Shown here: one piece after another, positions 54,561 to 64,000 of the stretch | Layout of the letters: the number at the start of each line of letters is the position of its first letter | Numbering within the stretch: the first letter of the stretch is position 1 | Origin: Loripinus fragilis | Taxonomy: Eukaryota; Mollusca; Bivalvia; Lucinida; Lucinidae | Assembly: GCA_964019695.1 (NCBI GenBank) | Contig: OZ026525.1 | Span: 87,877,779 to 87,941,778, forward strand | DNA: 64,000 bases | Direction: 5' to 3' | Program-made: the position numbers and the translations under genes | Notes under the pieces: model-generated | Database searches by the model: none | What the model was told of the DNA's origin: nothing | What the model saw: only the letters and a program-made list of their open reading frames with translations

Positions 54561-56628
54561 AATGACGCGTTTTCGATTGAAAAAAAGTTATTCCAATTCG
54601 TTTTTACAATAAACCGTTACTGATAACCGATTTTGGGGGCTATTTTTTTACAGATACTGAATTGGGTCTTAATTTTTAGGTGTAAATTTTACTGATCAGG
54701 TTATTTATGGGCATATATTTTACTGATTAGCGATTTTTGAGCCCAAATTTTACTGATTAGCGACTGTCGTGCCAACCAAGAATGACAGTGACATTATATT
54801 TTGTTTACAATTGCTAAGTATATAGTACAATGCTAGTACAATGTTAAACATTAACTTGTACAGTACACATCATGTTAGAAGATGCCGTTTTAATCATATC
54901 CTGAAGTTGCTCTCACTGTCACTCTTAGCTGGCAGGACAGTAAATTCTATTTGGAAAGGCTGGTTTAATGTGGTGGTTTGGTTAATTTCTTCAACCGTGG
55001 GTGGACATTTGAACATAATATTTCCACTCCTCTTGACAAAGACGCTCACAACCTTTAACCCTTAAAGGGAAAATTCACATATTTTTCAAATGCATTTATT
55101 ATAGAGCTTACAGTATGGCAGGAATAATCCCTCATTAAATGTTTGTGCATGCTCTGCTATTAGCCTGTAATTAATTACTTTTGCTTGTTTATGGGGGTCT
55201 GGCCATTTGATTTGATCCTGGTAAATCAAGTCATATGGGGCAATCTAACGATCCCAAAGGACATCAAAGGGCGATCAGTATTGTTAATAATTATTACAAA
55301 TTGTAAAATTAACCTGTACTCTCGATTTCGACTTGAATTGTATTGTAAGTGCATCGAGATTAGACACCCAGTCAGGGTCTAAAATATGAATTGTTCAGCG
55401 TAGACCAAGCTTTTTTTGTAAAAGTTTAAACTTGTGTTAGTAGTAAGGGAAATAATTAAGTGATACGAGCCGAAGCCCACAACCACAAAAGCCAATTGAG
55501 CTCAAACTTAAATCGAGTTCAAACGGCTCTGATTACACCAAGACGAAAACCACATAGGCGTAGCTAAGAAGCTTTGGGGGAGGGGGTGTTAAGCCTCAAT
55601 ACTTGGGGGGGGTATGATGTTTTGGCAGAGGGGTCCAACTTTTTCTTTTTAGATAGGGGACACTGTTAACGTGACGACATCGGGCCACCAGCGAAACGCC
55701 ATTGAATTTGCTGGCAAACCGATGATGGCCCAACATTGAATGATAAGTTGGCAACTTTGTGATTCTTCAGTGGATCTGGACCAGCATTGCAAGGGAATAC
55801 TATATTTCTGCGATTTTCAGGGGGATCCAGAGACCCCTACCCCCTCCCCCGGATACACGCATGAATACCTGTAACATTGTCAGTACAATACAAGAGGGTA
55901 CGTGGAAGCATCTCCAAACCGATTTCATCACAAATATGTCTTATGGCGTCACCTTTCAACAGTAAAACCCGGGAACATCTGATTGAATACTTTCACAAAT
56001 TTGTACCATGTCCATACTGACCCTCTTGAGTCACTACGGACATTGGCTAGTTCACAACGACAGCTGCTTCGAGTAGAATTCTATTATTTTCTAAATAAGT
56101 CGCCGTACTGTTCACTAGCAAGACGCCATCCTGTGATTCTGTGTTGTGTCGCAAATTGCCGTACTCAAGTCGTCGGAAATTTCTCTTGATTATATCCAGC
56201 TCCGTTAGTTTTTGGAGAAAACTTTTGCTTCAATATATACACTAGTGATGTTAACAATACATGTGCATAATAGCGGATTGAATTGACATCCTCTACTTAC
56301 AAGATTACAAGGCGAGTTTTGAAGCTGACATGATTTTTCGCGGTACCAGGCAGCTACAATTACAGTAAAAAAGTAAACTAAAAATCACTTTCATATCATT
56401 GTTGGGTGTATATTTCAAAGATAATATGTTCAGATAAAAATTTATCCATCTTAACGTATAAAGCCGTGATAAAACAGTATAATAACAACTTTTTCTTACC
56501 GTCGTCATGCCTGCCATTTGTTTATCATCGATAAAGTTGGTAGCAAGTTCCGGAGTCGATGCTACACGGTGATAACAGAAAATCCATTCTTAGGCCTAAA
56601 CTTAGACCTAGGCACTGGTATGTTCAGA
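54125..56628. mobile_element. Candidate 2.5-kb element with 45-bp TIRs
   Basis: The left end cactggttaggtctaagatt aggcctaagaatggattttc and the right end reversed (cagtgcctaggtctaagttt aggcctaagaatgg) match over about 45 bases in inverted orientation. The interior (54560-56575) has no clear transposase. It has a G/C-rich pair (55570-55620 / 55815-55850) and several short frames without motifs. Confidence 0.4.
56500..56517 (-). CDS. Possible first coding exon (MAGMTT)
   Basis: ATG with good context (aacaaATGGC), six codons, then a strong donor ACG|GTAAGAAAA. This could begin a spliced host or transposase gene running to the left, but no partner exon was found. Chance is quite possible. Confidence 0.2.
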
Positions 56629-56980
56629 TTTTACAAAATTGTAGCTTCTTCTTCTGAGCTGCTTAAGCCTCCTCTGAACTAGGAGCACCCCTGGTAACAG
56701 GGTAAAGTTATCTGTGGTTTTGGGTTGTAACTTTTTTAGATAGAAATATGTTCCCCCAGATTAAGCGGAACCTCCCAGGAAGCCATCTTCAAGATTACGA
56801 AGGAGAGATAATCTTTTATTATATAGTTTATAGCACAGGTTTCTGGAATGCTTCTCAATTTGAAGTAAAATGTCACTGTTGTCAAACAGGTTGGAAAACA
56901 TTCTACTGTCTATTATCAACTGGACAAGATCTTTTGTGGAGAATTTTTTTTTCCATTTCTCATCACCAATATGGTATTTA

Positions 56981-59800
56981 CCCCTGCGAAATGGTCTAGA
57001 ACTGTTCTAGAATGTTCTAAAATTATTCTAGAATTTTCTAGAACTATGTTCTAGAACTGTTCTAGATATGTTCTAGAATGTTTATGGGACAGATGTAGAA
57101 CGTTAAATGGGACAATTTTTTGTTCTACAATTGTTCTAGCCGAGGTCAAAAAATTTGTTCTAGAAAAGTTCCAGAAAATTCTAAAAGTTTTTCCTAGAAC
57201 AGTTCTAGAACAAATCAATTTTGTTCTAGAACAGTTCCAGAACAAATCTTTAGAACATTTATGGAACAATTGTAGAACACCCCTCATAAAATGTCCCATT
57301 TAACGTTCTATAAATGTCTTGGAATAGTTCTAGAACATCTGTAGAATGGTTCCAGAACTATTCCGGAAATTTTCTAATGGTTTGTTCTAGAACTGTTCTA
57401 GAATTAACGTTGGTTTGTTCTAGAACAGTTCCAGAACAAATCTTTAGAACATTTATGGAACAGTTGTAGAACACCCCTCATAAAATGTCCCATTTAACGT
57501 TCTATAAATGTCTCTGAATAGTTCTAGAACATCTGTAGAATGGTTCCAGAGCTAGTCCAGAAATGTTCTAATGGTTTGTTCTAGAACTGTTCTAGAACTA
57601 ACCTTGGTTTGTCCTAGAACTGATCTAGAACCTTTAGAATTTTTCTGGAACAATTGTAGAACACCCCTAGAAATGTTCCATTTAACGTTCTACAAATGTC
57701 TCTGAATCATTCTAGAACATTTTAGAATGGTTCAAGAACAATTCCAGAAATGTTCTAATGGTTTGTTCTAGAACTGTTCTAGAATAAACATTGGCTTTTT
57801 CTAGAACTGATCCAGAACAAACCTTTAGAAATTTTCTGGAAAGACTGTAGAACAACTCTTCAAAAATGTCATATAAAGCATTCTATTAATGCCCCTGAAT
57901 TATTTTAGAGCATTTTAGAATAGTTTAAGAACAATTTCAGGAATGTTCTAGTGGTTTGTTCTGCAACTGTTCTAAAAAATCTGAACTTTTCTAAAACAGT
58001 TGCAGAACACCTCCCCAAAAATGTCCCATATAGGGTTTGGAAATAAGATTTCATTGAATGCTACCTTTATATGTCTGGAAAACTGTTGACATTGGTTTAA
58101 AACCCCAATAAGTAATCCCAAAATGCAGGTGACACAATAAATAAATAAACATTAACTGGAGGAGAATTATTATAGGGGCCCTAAGTTGGCCTAAATGTTG
58201 TTAGTTATTGCCACCCTGTTACCCCACCCATTTCAAAATATTGTCATGCATTTGACCTTGGAAAAACAGCAACTACAGCAACAATTAACATTAATACTTA
58301 AGAAATTGTGTCTCAAGCCTACTCACTGTCCCAGACTATAATACTGTCAAATTTGCCATCTAGAAACTGCCACAAGTGCTTTTTGGGGAGCCTTCATAAT
58401 CCCTCCAATTCTGGCAGCCATGTATTTCCCAACATCAATCTGGTTAAATGTATGATAATGACATGCTTGTTCTAGAACTGTTCTAAAAATGTTCTAGAAC
58501 ATTTTTTAACTTTTGTAGAACTTGCTGGTTCAGTAAATTTCAGTAAAATATTTCTCCCGAATTATCAGTGAATTGAAAAATAAATAACATTCATTGCAAA
58601 ACTGTAACATTGTAGTTTTTGGAAAACTTATTGGATGTTTACTGCTCAACCTCTGTTTATAGTAATTAAGCCATGATCATCTTCTCATTGTGGTAACATG
58701 CCACCCTGTATTACCCCACCCATTTCAAAACATTGTCTTGCATTTGCTAAAAAAATTACAAACAACAACACCATTAATCAACATTAAAAACCTTAGAGAA
58801 ACTGTTTCTCAGGTCTACTGACTGTCTCAGGCAATACTACTATCATGTTTGCCATCTAGAAATTCCCAAACAAATGTTTTTGAAGAGCCTCCACATTTTC
58901 CCTCCAATTCTGGCAGCCATGTTTTTCCCATAATCCATCTGGTTATGACATGTGTCCTCATTAAATGTTCTAAAAATGTTCTAGAACTTTTTAGAACATT
59001 TCTAGAACTTGCTGGTTCTAGAAAAATACTAAATAAGTTCTAGAACTTAATTTGAATTTTCTTTTACTTATTTTGCCCTTTTTTCTGACTTTCTCTATAT
59101 ACTGCTAGACCCTGGCTTGGGAGTATTATCGGCAAGTGTACTTTGTGCACTCCAGGTTGCAGGATGAAAGCCTACAAGTAATTAACCATATCTAAATTAC
59201 CTTAGGGTTCTTTAACCTGCACAAGGGGTGACCTTCCTTGCAAAGGGGACATCCAGTTAACGTCCCCATCCAAAGGACCAGGCCTCCAGATAAGAGTGTG
59301 TATTGGAAAATTATTTTCTTTTTGTCTCACCCAAAACATGTTTTGGGTACTCAAAAGAACCATCTCATTGCCAAACCACTGAGCTACCTGATGCTTTCTG
59401 CTCTTGAGAAGTTTCAAAAATGTTCTAGAATTTATTAGTATATTTGTAGAATTAACTAGTTCTAAAAAGTAAGACAAATGTTCTAGAACTTAATTTGAAT
59501 CATTTTTTAGAAGTTTCTGTCAACTTATTTTGTTCTTGAAAAGTTCTAAAAATGTTCTAGAATATTATTAGAACATTTGTAGAACTTACTGGTTCTTGAT
59601 TTGTTCTAAATATGTTCTAGAATATTTCAAGACAACTTATAGAATGGAAATCAGTTCTAGAATGTGTTTGATTTGTTCTATAACAATGTTCTAGAACAGT
59701 TGTAGAACAAGAGTTCTAGAACGAACATATTTACCTGTTTAGAACAGTTCTAGAACAGTTCTAGAACACCTCCAATTTGTAGAACAAAATTTCGCAGGGG
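56981..59800. mobile_element. 2.82-kb TIR element built largely of TTCTAGAAC words
   Basis: The termini TTACCCCTGCGAAAT (56978-56992) and its exact complement (59789-59803) include a TA on each side, so the element proper starts CCCCTGCGAAAT. Inside, GTTCTAGAAC-like words occur many dozens of times in two fields (57000-58020 and 58470-59780). The first is arranged in units of about 190 bp (near 57241, 57434, 57625, 57818) with companions 'aacacccctcataaaatgtc', 'ccatttaacgttctat'. Between the fields, a block of about 250 bp is duplicated (58197-58445 and 58697-58945). A truncated hairpin MITE is inserted at 59281-59372. No transposase frame is present. The minus ORF 57051-57299 is a repeat artefact. 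Confidence 0.85.
59281..59395. mobile_element. Hairpin MITE half, joined to a tRNA-like sequence
   Basis: caggcctccagataagagtg starts the element and 'ttttgggtactcaaaagaac catctcattg' is the left half-stem. It then stops at the turn and continues with ccaaaccactgagctacctg, whose complement has a box A-like taGCTCAGTGG. Confidence 0.55.
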
Positions 59801-60339
59801 TAACGAAGTCTCTTAAAACTTTGAATGAACTCAATCTAGTGTCGGTCAACAGCGGACAGTACAGCAACATATGGTCTTGTTGTTTACATAATTTGCAAGT
59901 TGGATCTTCACTATACTGACTAAATCTGTGTATGTTTTTCTGCCATGGGCAGGTTCCAGTCAGGATTCTAGCTTTTACTATCGCCTTCCTGACGTCTGGG
60001 ACAGAATATTCAATAGAGACCCATACTGGATGTACCTCTCCCATGGAAATGTTATCATAAGCAAGGAATTTAAGTGTTGATTTACATTGAGCGTCTTGTA
60101 GTAATGAATCTCTCCAGTACGTCATAATAGTTCTACTTACTAGGGTCTTCCATGCTGTTTTTGCTAGGTAATTCTTGATTTAAGCTCATAATGTCTGGTG
60201 GATTGTATAGCTCCAAAACTTTCAGTACACGATAGAAGAAACTGTCTTTATTGTCAAAATTCACTGAGATTTGGCGATTAAGAACTCCTTTAATTCTGTT
60301 ATTATCGGAGTCCATTATTGTAGCGCTACAAAGCTAATC

Positions 60340-60660
60340 TTGAGTTAGGTCTAAGATTAGGCCTAAGAATGGATTTTTCTGTTATGTCCCATTCTTAGGC
60401 CTAATATTTTGGGTCATATTTTGTTCAAATAGCAATTTACACTCTAACATTTGACTCATAAGTTCATATATGGAACAATTTGACTGGTGTAAAATTTATT
60501 ATAATAGTAGGTCCCTTACCTCTAGTTGGTGCTCACACAAAAATATGTCCAAAACATTGAAAATCCACTTTTGCAGCAGCAAATAATGATTTGTTTGCAA
60601 AAAATGTCCAAAAACACATATGCTGACACAGTGACATCATAGTTTTATGAATGGCTGTGG
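60340..60660. repeat. TTAGGCCTAAGAATGG repeat (copy 2)
   Basis: The direct match of 54121-54430 (gcccattcttaggcctaata-type palindrome, 'ttacctctagttggtgctca cacaaaaatatgtcc', 'gcaaataatgatttgtttgc'), by eye about 85% identical. Confidence 0.65.
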
Positions 60661-60799
60661 ATTGTGGGTAAATTTGCATGAAGAAAAATCATTGGCTGCT
60701 GTCCATTGCATGGTCACCTGACCATAACTGTTAGTCACATGATATATCTGCTAATGTGGCTCACTGATTCCTTTCTCCAAATTTATGGCACTAAGAGCA

Positions 60800-62050
60800 A
60801 GGGAACCAGTGACAATAACCTTGACCCAAAATGGAAGCTATAGGTCAGGAGATGCATGTGTTCTGAAACTGTTGATCTTTCTGGTTTGTACATTTTTATG
60901 TTTCATTTTTCCCATGCATTATCAGTGTTAGATTTAGGCTTGATTTCTATTGCGTCCCTGGGACCCAGGGCATCAACAAAAGTTGAGTCCCATGTAAATT
61001 TTACTGAGTCCCAGAAAATTTCACAACCTTAATTTATTTGCAATATTAAGCACAGAGAAGTTAGCTAAATCTATCAATTAACTTTAATCTCAACATTTTC
61101 AGTTTACACTAAGTGATTGACGATCAATCAAAAAAAGCAAGAAAAACGCAGACTTAGCAGTGGTGGAGTCTTTGACTATAAAACTTTTTCGCTTTTAAAA
61201 AGTCTTTACTTGACACTCTAGACCAAGATCATTTTACTTGTGCCTGTTGAAAATCACTGAACCTGTCCGTGAACGCATTTTTTTAACAGATAAAACATCG
61301 AATTGTGATAGTATTGGCTTCAGAATACACTTTATTAAGTTATTTAAAAGTTTCTAGTGTGATTCCTCGAGACAAAAGCCATTTTTACCCAGCAAATCGA
61401 TTTTGGAAAAACCGTAAATCATTTTTTATAGCTGAGCCTGGTTCTGATTTCAAGGAACAACAGAAGTTGGAAAACCACAACTGAATACTATTTATAGCAG
61501 TCTCTTTGTGATTTTGAAGCCTTGCAAAGTACAAAATACTGATATGCAAGGGTTTTAAGTCTCTTCACTATTGAGCTGGCTTAAATGTGTTGAAAGTCGA
61601 CTGCTTTTGATCTTGCGTTCCATGGACGTAAGCTACTTGTCTTTTTTGTGTACCAACGATTTTCGTTGCGTATTTAGATAATTACAGCGTAAACGCGAAC
61701 ACTGATTATATTTCATTTGCATATTCAGTATTTGCCCTAGGCTTACAGAGTATGAAGAAATGAGGGAACTATGAATAAAAACTTACAACTTACATTTGTA
61801 AACAAATTGTAGTGTAAACAATACTAATTTGGATTCTATTGTACACAAAAACGATAACCTAGTTTGACCATGATGAAACCTACAAACTAGGTTATGGTCC
61901 CAGAACTAATCTTGAGCAGACTCGCGGAAAGCTATATATGTGAAACGAACCGTTGCATATAACCTATAAATTTCCTCATTTTTTTTAAAAATCTCCATAA
62001 AAATGAAATAATTTAGTCAGGATGGGGGAGTGGGTTCGCTCTAACACCCT
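60800..62050. other. No recognisable gene
   Basis: No frame over 60 codons. One palindrome at 61855-61905 (gataacctagtttg ... caaactaggttat). Near 62025-62070 a 'gggggagtgggttcg ... ctggatccaccgctg' segment resembles the end of the poly-C/G element class. Confidence 0.5.
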
Positions 62051-62099
62051 CTGGATCCACCGCTGGGAAGTGTCTCGTGGTCAGGCACAGGATTTGATA

Positions 62100-62715
62100 A
62101 GGACGTAGACAAAATTATCTAGAGCACTGTGCAGCATCATGTCGAACAATTCTGTGAAATCATTTTGAATTTGGAGAAAATGTAATTTAACATCATTTCT
62201 TATCTAGAGCTCTGATAGCCCCTTTGTTCTGTGGAGTGAAACCATGTGTGCAATTTTGATAGAAGGCATTATGAGGAAGAATTCTGTAAAATTATTAAAA
62301 ATTTGGAACAGTGGTTCAGGAGGAAATGCAGTTTAAAGATATTTCTTATCTAGAGCTCTGGCAGCCCTTTTGTTTATCAGAGCAGAACCATATATGCAAT
62401 TTTTATAGAGGGCATTATTAGGAACAATTCTGTGAATTTATTTTGAATTTGGGCCAGTGGTTCAGCCTTCAGATGTCATTTAAGATTTCGTAATCTTATT
62501 GGGAGCTCTGGCAGCCCCCTGTTCATTGGAGTGACACCATTTATGCAATTTTGGAAGAGGGCATCATGAGGTACATTCATGGGAATAATTTTAAATATGG
62601 ACCAATGGTTCAAGAGCTATTGTTTAAAGAACGGACAGACGACCCACAACGGACAACGGATGAAGACCAATCACAATAGCTCACCTTGAGCCTTCAGCTC
62701 AGGTGAGTTAAACAT
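62100..62715. mobile_element. Bivalve-type tandem element with 125-130 bp units
   Basis: Four units share 'cttatctagagctctggcag cccc', 'gtgaaaccatgtgtgcaatt', 'agggcattatgaggaa-aatt'. The end has 'acggacaacggatgaagacc' 'aatcacaatagctcacctt' and 'cagctcaggtgagtta', as in the elements at 21.2 and 32.95 kb, although the units differ. Confidence 0.7.
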
Positions 62716-62874
62716 GCAAAATTACCAAGTAGGCATTTAGAGTTATTTGGTGCCAGGTGACAACTTTTTTCATCTACTGATTACATTTGAAAACAGTGTG
62801 GCAGCATAATGATGAATCAGGTAAGAGTGTTTTGGGGAAAAGTCGTCAGACAACAAAAAACATGTAAACTTGAG

Positions 62875-63338
62875 CTCAGGCTGTCACACGGCCACCAATC
62901 CATCTCCTTCATCGCATATACCAGTTGGATTAAACTTTCTATTTAGTAATTTTGAGAGCAAAATTTAGAAATCAGACAATGCTTTTCGATGAGACACTCA
63001 TTGAACTTTCCAACACTGATATCAGTTTAAAGAGGATATTCTGCTTGACAGTTTAAAATGGTTTGTAATAAAGAAAAATGGCATTTTTTAAACTTCAACA
63101 CAGATTCTAGAATCAGTTTATGAGCCAGGGCACACTATTTAAGGTATGTCAAAGGTAGACATCAAGGCCATGGAATAGCATTCTCGGATTTCTAAAATTT
63201 TGTATTGGTTAGAATGAAAAGCGATTTTTCTGAATTTAAGGTCCATCTCATTCATAGGAAACAGGTCCCTCATCTTCATAATACAGTATTGATTTTACGC
63301 GATGAAGGAGATGGATTGGTGGCCTTGTGTCAGGGACT
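62875..63338. mobile_element. 460-bp TIR element
   Basis: ggccaccaatccatctcctt catcgc is exactly inverted as gcgatgaaggagatggattg gtggcc. The outer parts (gctgtcacac / tgtgtcaggga) are less well matched. There is no ORF. Confidence 0.75.
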
Positions 63339-63439
63339 TTGATTGGAATATATACTGTAATCAATCAATGTGAATGATGTGACACCACATGTATAAGTTG
63401 TAAGTATATGACCTTTGTTTTGAATTATTGTCAGGACTT

Positions 63440-63625
63440 TAGTTAAGAGTGTGTAACGGGAATTTAATTTTCTTATTTCTCAACCAAAACATATGTTGTG
63501 GGTACTCAAAATAACCGTCTTAATGAGACGGTTCTTTTGAGCACCTGAAACATATGTTCAAGCTGATGGGTAAGAAAATATTTACAATTTAACGCTCAAA
63601 AATTGTGTTTATCTTAACCTGAGGC
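63440..63625. mobile_element. Hairpin MITE (AACCGTCTC family)
   Basis: Flank tgtaacgggaatttaatttt, stem 'gggtactcaaaataaccgtc' ttaatgaga 'cggttcttttgagcacc', and flank atatttacaatttaacgctc. Confidence 0.7.
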
Positions 63626-63664
63626 TGTAAGTATGAATTATTGCATTTCAGATTCAGAATGAGT

Positions 63665-63835
63665 TTGGCAACAGATGTCACAGGTTTAGATAAACAAAAT
63701 TGTTCAGTTCAAAATTGTAAATATTTTCTTTCCCATCGATTTTAACATATGTTTTGGGTGCTAAAAAGAACCGTCTCATTGAGACGGTTCTTTGGAGTAC
63801 CCACAACATATGTTTTTGTTGAGAAATAAAAAAAA
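63665..63835. mobile_element. Hairpin MITE, opposite orientation
   Basis: Left 'ggtttagataaacaaaat' and 'aattgtaaatattttctttc' are the reversed right flank of the family. The stem is 'tgggtgctaaaaagaaccgt' ctcattgag 'acggttctttggagtaccca'. Confidence 0.7.
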
Positions 63836-64000
63836 AATTCAGTACTCACTCTGATATCATGTATTATATACATATCCATGGCTCAAATAAAAGACCTTTA
63901 AATAAAGTAAAATTGTCCATCTTTTCCTCCCAACCCAGCTATAACTAGAGCAGAAGTCGATGGTACACCATCGCAAATATCCGCTTTTTGACCTTTAACC

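Larger units (their letters stand above)
56761..60315 (-). pseudogene. Non-LTR retrotransposon ORF2 3' end, split by an insertion
   Basis: The upstream part (60315-59803) encodes an ORF2 C-terminal region with MDSDNNRIKGVLNRQISVNF, then after a frameshift near 60150-60170 NYLAKTAWKTLVSRTIMTYW, STLKFLAYDN, VRKAIVKARILTGT, and a CCHC-like CKLC..DH....C motif. The downstream part (56978-56761) continues KYHIGDEKWKKKFSTKDLVQ then LIIDSRMFSNLFDNSDILLQ and ends at TAA 56761-56763. The 2.8 kb between them is a TA-flanked element (next entry). RT and endonuclease are absent, so this is a 5'-truncated copy. Residual 3' untranslated sequence probably runs to about 56630. Confidence 0.8.

Noticed and set aside
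56981..59800. Steroid receptor element array (AGAACAnnnTGTTCT)
   Set aside because: The half-sites are present in AGAACTGTTCT, but the required three-base spacer is not, so classical receptor binding is not supported.
54121..60660. LTR retrotransposon bounded by the two TTAGGCCTAAGAATGG copies
   Set aside because: The copies are direct repeats 6.2 kb apart, but the interior has no gag, protease or integrase. The repeats contain their own palindrome, and the interior is explained by a non-LTR fragment and a TIR element.

Overview
The window looks like bivalve mollusc nuclear DNA, dense in repeats and poor in genes. It is AT-rich with no bacterial-style gene packing. It carries two tRNA-headed SINEs whose core matches my memory of the V-SINE superfamily (the RUDI type described from molluscs), Penelope-like and non-LTR retroelement pieces, many short terminal-inverted-repeat (TIR) elements, and tandem-repeat elements ending in 'gctcaggtgagctaa'-like sequence, which I associate with bivalve genomes. 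The host group is an inference. No rRNA, CRISPR, operon or prokaryotic feature was seen.

Possible host coding sequence is confined to short exons. The best chain is on the minus strand: exons at 43973-43745 and 43149-42856, a transmembrane exon at 36955-36804, and a basic C-terminal exon at 34212-34040. The last three are phase-compatible across their splice sites. The intron at 42.8-37.0 kb would contain a TIR element that itself holds an RTE-like retrotransposon. A second possible membrane-protein terminal exon lies at 675-473 (minus).

Layout: 0-6.2 kb has Penelope-like 3' tails and a poly-C/poly-G-rich CAG-ended element. 7-16.5 kb holds MITEs, an 870-bp fold-back, a tRNA-Lys-like sequence and a 183-bp tandem array. 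16-24 kb has nested MITEs, a mariner-like non-autonomous element (20.2-21.2) and a tandem element with 170-bp units. 24.6-29.1 kb has two related elements built of long internal repeats. 30-34 kb is mixed MITEs plus three tandem hairpin units. 34-38 kb has host exons and palindromes. 38.8-41.9 kb is the nested RTE copy. 42-46 kb has host exons, two V-SINEs and nested palindromes. 46.3-50.4 kb is a Penelope-like cluster of two families, including a 415-codon open RT. 50.9-53.9 kb is MITEs and a non-LTR fragment. 54-60.7 kb is a non-LTR 3' end split by a 2.8-kb element packed with TTCTAGAAC words. 62-64 kb is more tandem elements and hairpin MITEs.

The main content is layered transposition, with several nestings readable to the base. 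The clearest is the TTCTAGAAC element. It has exact inverted ends and a TA target duplication, and removing the element plus one TA leaves an open, family-consistent reading frame in the interrupted retrotransposon.
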